DNA of 11,572 nt, taken from positions 2,592 through 14,163 of the forward strand of contig DFOV01000048.1 of NCBI GenBank assembly GCA_002376965.1, read 5' to 3'. Within the stretch, counting starts at the first letter, position 1, and every line of letters begins with the position of its first letter. Below are positions 7,530-11,572 of the stretch, one piece after another. This stretch comes from Gammaproteobacteria bacterium UBA3532. Lineage in GTDB: Bacteria; Pseudomonadota; Gammaproteobacteria; Enterobacterales; UBA3532. The notes under the pieces were generated by a model. The model had not been told where the DNA came from and did not search any database. It was given only the letters and a program-made list of their open reading frames with translations. Made by a program: the position numbers and the translations under genes.

Positions 7530-7976
7530 CTACTGAGCCGGGGGTTGCTCAGAACTTTCGCTGTTTGAAGATGCAGGAGAGTTTGTTGCCTCTTCTACGG
7601 CTTCGACTATTTCCTCAGGTCGACTTGCAGCTTCTACTTCAACTGCAGCTTCTGTTTCAACAGAAACTGAGGATTCAGCATTTACAGGCGCGGTATTCTG
7701 CGCTTTTTCTTCTACAAGATCAATAAGATTTTTATCATCGTTGACCTGACGGCTGGCTAAAAAGCTCAACCCCAAACACAACAAGAAAAACCCTGTCGCC
7801 AATATAGCCGTGGACTTAGTCAGAAAGTTTCCAGATCCCGCCGCTCCAAACAAAGTATTGGAACCACCCGCACCAAATGATGCTCCCATATCTGCCCCTT
7901 TACCATGCTGAATAAGAATAAATCCAATCAGGGCGAAAGCTACTACCACAAATAAAACTGTTAACACTTCAATCAT
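7530..7976 (-). CDS. secG: Protein translocase subunit SecG
   Basis: SecG is the small auxiliary subunit of the SecYEG channel in the inner membrane. The 148-residue protein has two hydrophobic helices at about 4-23 and 54-74. They are joined by the conserved loop LIQHGKGADMGASFGAGGSN followed by TLFGAAGSGNFL. The C-terminal 70 residues are a low-complexity Glu/Ala/Ser/Val tail, predicted to be disordered, which makes the protein longer than the 110-residue E. coli form. Within the tail VETEAA-VEVEAA (residues 106-117) comes from an imperfect 18-bp tandem duplication. The ATG overlaps the tpiA stop codon as ATGA. The tpiA-secG-tRNA-Leu arrangement is common in gammaproteobacteria. Confidence 0.96.
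   Translation of the reverse strand: MIEVLTVLFVVVAFALIGFILIQHGKGADMGASFGAGGSNTLFGAAGSGNFLTKSTAILATGFFLLCLGLSFLASRQVNDDKNLIDLVEEKAQNTAPVNAESSVSVETEAAVEVEAASRPEEIVEAVEEATNSPASSNSESSEQPPAQ
7627..7662 (-). repeat. Imperfect 18-bp tandem duplication in the secG tail
   Basis: Two adjacent 18-base units (plus strand 7627-7644 and 7645-7662, both starting GCAGCTTCT and containing TTCAAC) match at 15 of 18 positions. They keep the reading frame and encode VEVEAA and VETEAA. This suggests that slippage lengthened the disordered C-terminal tail of SecG. Confidence 0.6.
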
Positions 7977-8737
7977 TGTTTTTTACCGTTTGCCGCCAGA
8001 CAAATATCCATAAAATCTTTTGCATCTAGAGCTGCCTTCCCTATCAGCCCCCCATCAATATCGGACTCGCTGAATAAATCCCATGCATTATGAGGCTTAA
8101 CACTGCCCCCATATAGAATTCGTATTTCCTGAGCAATTTCTTCGTCAACACTCGCTAGTCGTTCACGAATCACTCGATGAACCTTCTGCCCTTCTTCCGG
8201 GGTAATAGTTCGTCCTGTACCGATAGCCCAGATGGGTTCATAAGAAACAATCGAGTTTCTAAATCCTTCAATACCCACCCTTGCTAGAACAGCATTAAGC
8301 TGCTCAATAACCACTGTTTGCGATAAACCTTTGGTCTTCTGTTCCAAGGTCTCACCAACGCACAGAATTGGCTTTAAACCGTGCGCTTTAGCGCCAGCAA
8401 ATTTTTTCGCGACGGATAAATCAGTTTCACCAAAACCCAAACGCCTTTCACAGTGACCGATAATGACATAGTCACAGCCTATATCCCGCAACATAGGCCC
8501 GGAAATTTCACCAGTATAGGCGCCTTTATCTCGTCGATTTAAATCTTGCGCGCCTAGCTTGATTGATGTGCCTTTTATCAACTGCCCGACAAAATCCAGG
8601 TAAATGGAGGGCGGACACAAAACAATATCGACATTAAGGTCGTCGATACCGAACGCTAACAAGTCGTTTACTAACTTACGAATTGAGCGGCGGTCGCCAT
8701 TCATTTTCCAGTTACCGGCTACTAGAGCTCTACGCAT
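7973..8737 (-). CDS. tpiA: Triose-phosphate isomerase
   Basis: This cytoplasmic TIM-barrel enzyme interconverts dihydroxyacetone phosphate and glyceraldehyde 3-phosphate in glycolysis and gluconeogenesis. The 254-residue length is normal. Catalytic residues are all visible: Asn9 and Lys11 in GNWKMNG, electrophile His95 in IIGHCERR, and the base Glu167 in SYEPIWAIGTG. Lid loop 6 (PIWAIGTGRT, 168-177) and the phosphate-binding YGGSVKPHN are intact. The ATG at 8737 is preceded by GAGGTAAG at suitable spacing. The gene follows truB after 80 bases, where it is unusual to find it, and overlaps secG by four bases. Confidence 0.98.
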   Translation of the reverse strand: MRRALVAGNWKMNGDRRSIRKLVNDLLAFGIDDLNVDIVLCPPSIYLDFVGQLIKGTSIKLGAQDLNRRDKGAYTGEISGPMLRDIGCDYVIIGHCERRLGFGETDLSVAKKFAGAKAHGLKPILCVGETLEQKTKGLSQTVVIEQLNAVLARVGIEGFRNSIVSYEPIWAIGTGRTITPEEGQKVHRVIRERLASVDEEIAQEIRILYGGSVKPHNAWDLFSESDIDGGLIGKAALDAKDFMDICLAANGKKQ

Positions 8738-8817
8738 ATGCGTCTTACCTCAGGGTGTAACAGGTGGCCGCAAATGGTACCCGAGTCGTTAACAATATAC
8801 AATCTTTGATTGGTGCT
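8738..8817 (-). promoter_or_regulatory. truB-tpiA intergenic gap, possible weak tpiA promoter
   Basis: This 80-base gap holds the tpiA ribosome-binding site (GAGGTAAG). It also contains a weak promoter-like pair on the minus strand: TTGTAT and TACCAT with 17 bases between, matching three and four consensus positions. A small CAATC-AAA-GATTG hairpin (8800-8812) follows truB but lacks GC content and a T-run, so I do not call a terminator. There is no rpsO and no trace of one. Confidence 0.25.
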
Positions 8818-9768
8818 CTAAGAAGGAGTTTCTGCACTTTCAGTAGCTGGCGCATCTTCATTCCTCACACACAGACGTCGTGGTGCAACTTTTCCGTCAT
8901 TATCAAGCTCTCCAAGCCCAATAAAAGTACCCGCGTGATATAGTCTCAACAGCGTATTGGCTGGCACTCCAGGTATAAAAACCGCCTGCCCAAATCGCAT
9001 GTAATAAGCCAGATCATCTCCCAGCTCTATTTTGGGAAAATGCTGTAATCCGCTATCCACGGGCAAAAGCAACGCATCCATTTCAGGGTGCTGCTTTTCA
9101 TCTTTCATTTTCTCTAGCTGTTCTAAGGTAACGCCAGGCCCGTCGAAGTCGCCTACTTGGCTTCGTCGCAACTGGGTTAAATGCGCCCCACACCCCAAAT
9201 CTTGCCCAATATCATCGATCAAGGTTCGAACATAGGTTCCTTTGGAACAATGTACAAAGCCACTGATAAAACTGTCTTTATGCTCGGTTATCTCAAGACG
9301 GTATACTTCAATTGGTCGCGACTCGCGCTCAATTTCGATTCCTTCTCTGGCATACTTGTACAGTGGCTTCCCTTTGTGCTTCAAGGCTGAATACATAGAG
9401 GGAATCTGCTGTATCTTGCCTCGATAAGCACTGACGACGTCGTCTAATTGCTTCCCAGTAACATTGACGGCAGAACTCGACACAATCTCGCCATCGGCGT
9501 CCGACGTTGTAGTTCTTTCGCCAAGCTTGGCCTGAAAGTAATAACCTTTATCTGCGGCCAGCAAGTAATGAGAGAACTTGGTTGCTTCGCCAAAGCAGAT
9601 GGGAAGCAAGCCACTCGCCAATGGATCAAGGCTGCCAGTGTGTCCTGCTTTTTGGGCATAATACAAACGTTTTACCTGTTGCAGCGCCTGGTTGGATGAT
9701 ATGCCACTTGGCTTGTCAAACAACAAGACACCATCAAGCGGTCGTCCCTGCTTTCTTCGTTTAGCCAT
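8818..9768 (-). CDS. truB: tRNA pseudouridine(55) synthase TruB
   Basis: TruB isomerises U55 in the T loop of nearly all tRNAs and also acts as a tRNA folding chaperone. The 316-residue length is close to that of E. coli TruB (314). The catalytic aspartate is Asp48 in AGHTGSLDPLASGLLP, the same number as in E. coli. Other family blocks are GVLLFDKPSGISSNQAL near the start, IPSMYSALKHKGKPLY at about 122-137 and KGTYVRTLIDDIG at 176-188. The C-terminal part is expected to be the PUA-type domain. The ATG lies ten bases beyond the rbfA stop codon, in the usual infB-rbfA-truB order. The next gene is tpiA rather than the usual rpsO. Confidence 0.98.
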   Translation of the reverse strand: MAKRRKQGRPLDGVLLFDKPSGISSNQALQQVKRLYYAQKAGHTGSLDPLASGLLPICFGEATKFSHYLLAADKGYYFQAKLGERTTTSDADGEIVSSSAVNVTGKQLDDVVSAYRGKIQQIPSMYSALKHKGKPLYKYAREGIEIERESRPIEVYRLEITEHKDSFISGFVHCSKGTYVRTLIDDIGQDLGCGAHLTQLRRSQVGDFDGPGVTLEQLEKMKDEKQHPEMDALLLPVDSGLQHFPKIELGDDLAYYMRFGQAVFIPGVPANTLLRLYHAGTFIGLGELDNDGKVAPRRLCVRNEDAPATESAETPS

Positions 9769-9778
9769 TCCTATCTAA

Positions 9779-10150
9779 CTAATCCTTAAGCGGGCTTTCA
9801 TCATCACGTATGGCATCGTCTATCAGGCGTGACATGCGAGGTCCTTCGACTGACGTTCGGTCCAATACAAAATGCAGCTTGGGTAAGGTTCGAAGCTTAA
9901 TATTCTTGCCCAGCATATGCCGTAGCAAGCCCGACGCTTTCTCTAAAACCGTAATGATTTCAGCCCCTTTTACATCATCGTCAACCAAAGTAGAAACATA
10001 GACCTTAGCGTGAGCCAGGTCTCTGCTAACATCCACACCTGACACCGTAACCATCTTCAATCGCGGATCAGAGAGTTCCCGCTGAATATACAGTGCCAGC
10101 TCTCGTTGAATAAGGTCGCCAATTCGCTCGGTTCGTTGAAAGTCAGCCAT
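9779..10150 (-). CDS. rbfA: 30S ribosome-binding factor RbfA
   Basis: RbfA is a single KH-domain protein that binds the immature 30S subunit, assists late 16S rRNA maturation and is linked to cold adaptation. The sequence shows the typical N-terminal helix and strand pattern RIGDLIQRELALYIQRELSD, followed by PRLKMVTVSGVDVSRDLAHA and KVYVSTL. I take the ATG at 10150, giving 123 residues starting MADFQRTERIG. A TTG codon immediately before it could also initiate and add one residue. The GGGAG sequence at the end of infB lies about 9 bases from the ATG and 6 from the TTG, so spacing does not settle the choice. The gene begins three bases after the infB stop codon. Confidence 0.95.
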   Translation of the reverse strand: MADFQRTERIGDLIQRELALYIQRELSDPRLKMVTVSGVDVSRDLAHAKVYVSTLVDDDVKGAEIITVLEKASGLLRHMLGKNIKLRTLPKLHFVLDRTSVEGPRMSRLIDDAIRDDESPLKD

Positions 10151-10153
10151 CAA

Positions 10154-11572
10154 CTATAGCTCCCGCTTCACTTCAACCGTTTCATAAACCTCAATCTGGT
10201 CGCCTACTCGAACGTCATTATAGTTCTTAACTCCGATACCACACTCAAAGCCATTACGCACTTCTGACACGTCGTCTTTGAAGCGGCGTAGAGATTCCAG
10301 CTCACCTTCGTAGATAACCACATTGTCTCGCAATACTCGGATAGGAGCATAGCGCTTGACAACGCCCTCTGTCACCATACAACCAGCAACGGCGCCAATC
10401 TTCGGCACTTTAAATACGTCACGAACTTCAGCCAGGCCAATGATTTCTTCTTTATACTCGGGTGACAACATGCCAGTCATGGCGCGTTTCACTTCATCAA
10501 TCGCCTCATAAATAATGCTGTAATAATGAAGATCCAATCCTTCTTCACCAATCACCCTTCGAGCAGATGCATCAGCACGGACATTAAAGCCAATAATGAT
10601 AGCTTCAGAGGCGGCAGCCAAAGTCGCATCCGTTTCCGTTATTCCGCCTACACCACTAGAAACAATATTTACCTTGATTTCATCGGTAGACAGTTTAGTC
10701 AACGACTCATTAATCGCTTCAACAGAACCTTGTACATCAGCCTTCAAAACGACATTAAGGCTCTTAACTTCGCCATCCTGGATATTCGAGAACAAATTTT
10801 CCAGCTTAGCTTTTTGCTGTCGCGCTATTTTCACGTCGCGGTATTTTCCTTGACGGAACATTGCGACTTCGCGCGCTTTTCGCTCATCGGCAACAACAAT
10901 GGCTTCATCACCAGCCTGCGGAACGCCTGAAAGGCCTAAAATTTCTACAGGTATCGATGGCCCTGCTTGCTTGATCGGCTCACCATTTTCGTCCGTCATG
11001 GCTCGAATGCGCCCATACTCAAGGCCTGCCAACAATATATCGCCTTGATTCAACTGCCCTTCCTGTACCAATACAGAGGCAACAACACCGCGCCCCTTAT
11101 CAAGTCGAGACTCAATGACTACGCCTTTGGCTAAGCCATCAAAGCGAGTTTCAAGCTCCAGCATTTCAGATTGCAATAGAACTGCATCAAGTAGCTCGTC
11201 GATGCCTTCACCACTCTTAGCCGAGACATGAATAAACTGTACGTCCCCACCCCAGTCCTCAGGTATAACATCACGCTGTGCTAACTCATTTTTAACTCGA
11301 TCGGGATCGGCTTCAGGCTTATCTATCTTGTTGACCGCTACGATCATTGGAACATTGCCAGCTTTGGCATGCTGAATAGCCTCAACAGTTTGCGGCATGA
11401 CTCCATCGTCGGCAGCAACGATAAGAACCACGATATCGGTACATTGAGCACCACGCGCTCGCATTGCGGTGAAAGCGGCATGGCCCGGTGTATCAAGAAA
11501 TGTAACCATTCCACGCTCTGTTTCTACATGATAAGCACCAATATGCTGGGTTATCCCACCAGCTTCACCAGC
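10154..11572 (-). CDS. infB: Translation initiation factor IF-2, C-terminal part
   Basis: IF-2 is the GTPase that brings initiator fMet-tRNA to the 30S subunit and promotes subunit joining. The window holds the last 472 residues; the reading frame is open to the high-coordinate edge, so the gene is cut by the window and not truncated. The fragment starts in the G domain just after the P-loop, at [16 protein letters not shown]. GTPase motifs visible are DTPGH (fragment residues 27-31), NKID (81-84) and SAKSG (117-121). The later part covers domains II to IV, which bind the ribosome and the fMet-tRNA, and ends EVKREL. The P-loop and the variable N-terminal domain, probably about 400 residues, lie outside. 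It heads the infB-rbfA-truB unit. Confidence 0.97.
   Translation of the reverse strand, partial: AGEAGGITQHIGAYHVETERGMVTFLDTPGHAAFTAMRARGAQCTDIVVLIVAADDGVMPQTVEAIQHAKAGNVPMIVAVNKIDKPEADPDRVKNELAQRDVIPEDWGGDVQFIHVSAKSGEGIDELLDAVLLQSEMLELETRFDGLAKGVVIESRLDKGRGVVASVLVQEGQLNQGDILLAGLEYGRIRAMTDENGEPIKQAGPSIPVEILGLSGVPQAGDEAIVVADERKAREVAMFRQGKYRDVKIARQQKAKLENLFSNIQDGEVKSLNVVLKADVQGSVEAINESLTKLSTDEIKVNIVSSGVGGITETDATLAAASEAIIIGFNVRADASARRVIGEEGLDLHYYSIIYEAIDEVKRAMTGMLSPEYKEEIIGLAEVRDVFKVPKIGAVAGCMVTEGVVKRYAPIRVLRDNVVIYEGELESLRRFKDDVSEVRNGFECGIGVKNYNDVRVGDQIEVYETVEVKREL

Noticed and set aside
8800-8812. CAATC-AAA-GATTG hairpin just after truB
   Set aside because: It has only five AT-rich pairs and no U-tract, too weak for an intrinsic terminator.
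10526-10930. Plus-strand open frame of 134 codons opposite infB, and other plus-strand frames opposite nuoD, truB and rbfA
   Set aside because: They lie entirely antisense to well-recognised genes, have no family motifs, and their composition (rich in Ser, Arg and Phe) is typical of shadow frames.
1-11572. An undescribed defence, mobile or biosynthetic system
   Set aside because: Every gene belongs to a well-known core family with intact motifs. There are no transposases, integrase sites, repeat-spacer arrays or unknown genes. The tRNA gene was checked as a possible integration site, but no repeated copy of its 3' end was seen in the window.

Overview
This is an ordinary, densely packed core-genome segment of a bacterium, most likely a gammaproteobacterium. 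All genes lie on the minus strand, so the story reads from high to low coordinates. I did not find a defence system, mobile element, CRISPR array, prophage or unknown gene cluster. The interest lies in gene order and in one non-coding control region.

Region 1 (11572 to 8818) is the end of a translation/ribosome-maturation operon: the C-terminal part of infB (IF2), then rbfA and truB, spaced 0 to 10 bases apart. Region 2 (8737 to 7426) is tpiA, secG and a tRNA-Leu with anticodon GAG, closed by a strong intrinsic terminator. Region 3 (7390 to 7055) is a roughly 340-base non-coding stretch that presumably carries the control elements for the next operon. It holds a perfect 10-bp inverted repeat and three copies of a TCAARTCAAT motif. 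Region 4 (7054 to 1) is the respiratory complex I operon nuoA-B-C-D-E-F-G and the first 21 codons of nuoH. Its junctions are tight: ATGA or TAATG overlaps, or gaps of at most 50 bases.

The organism assignment rests on three things. A tRNA-Leu(GAG) immediately behind secG is the arrangement of leuU in Escherichia coli. A tpiA-secG-tRNA-Leu-nuoA order is, from memory, found in several gammaproteobacteria (Xanthomonas and Legionella types). NuoC and NuoD are separate rather than fused, and NuoG lacks the extra N7 cluster cysteines, which separates it from enterobacteria. No more precise taxon can be given from sequence alone.

Functionally, the nuo genes encode the NADH-input arm (NuoEFG), the connecting quinone-reducing arm (NuoBCD) and the beginning of the membrane arm (NuoA, NuoH) of a proton-pumping NADH:quinone oxidoreductase. 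All expected Fe-S ligands in the complete subunits are present. The main oddity is that truB runs directly into tpiA, with no rpsO-pnp between or after them. This looks like a permutation of the usual tpiA-secG-tRNA-nuo-...-infB-rbfA-truB-rpsO-pnp order.
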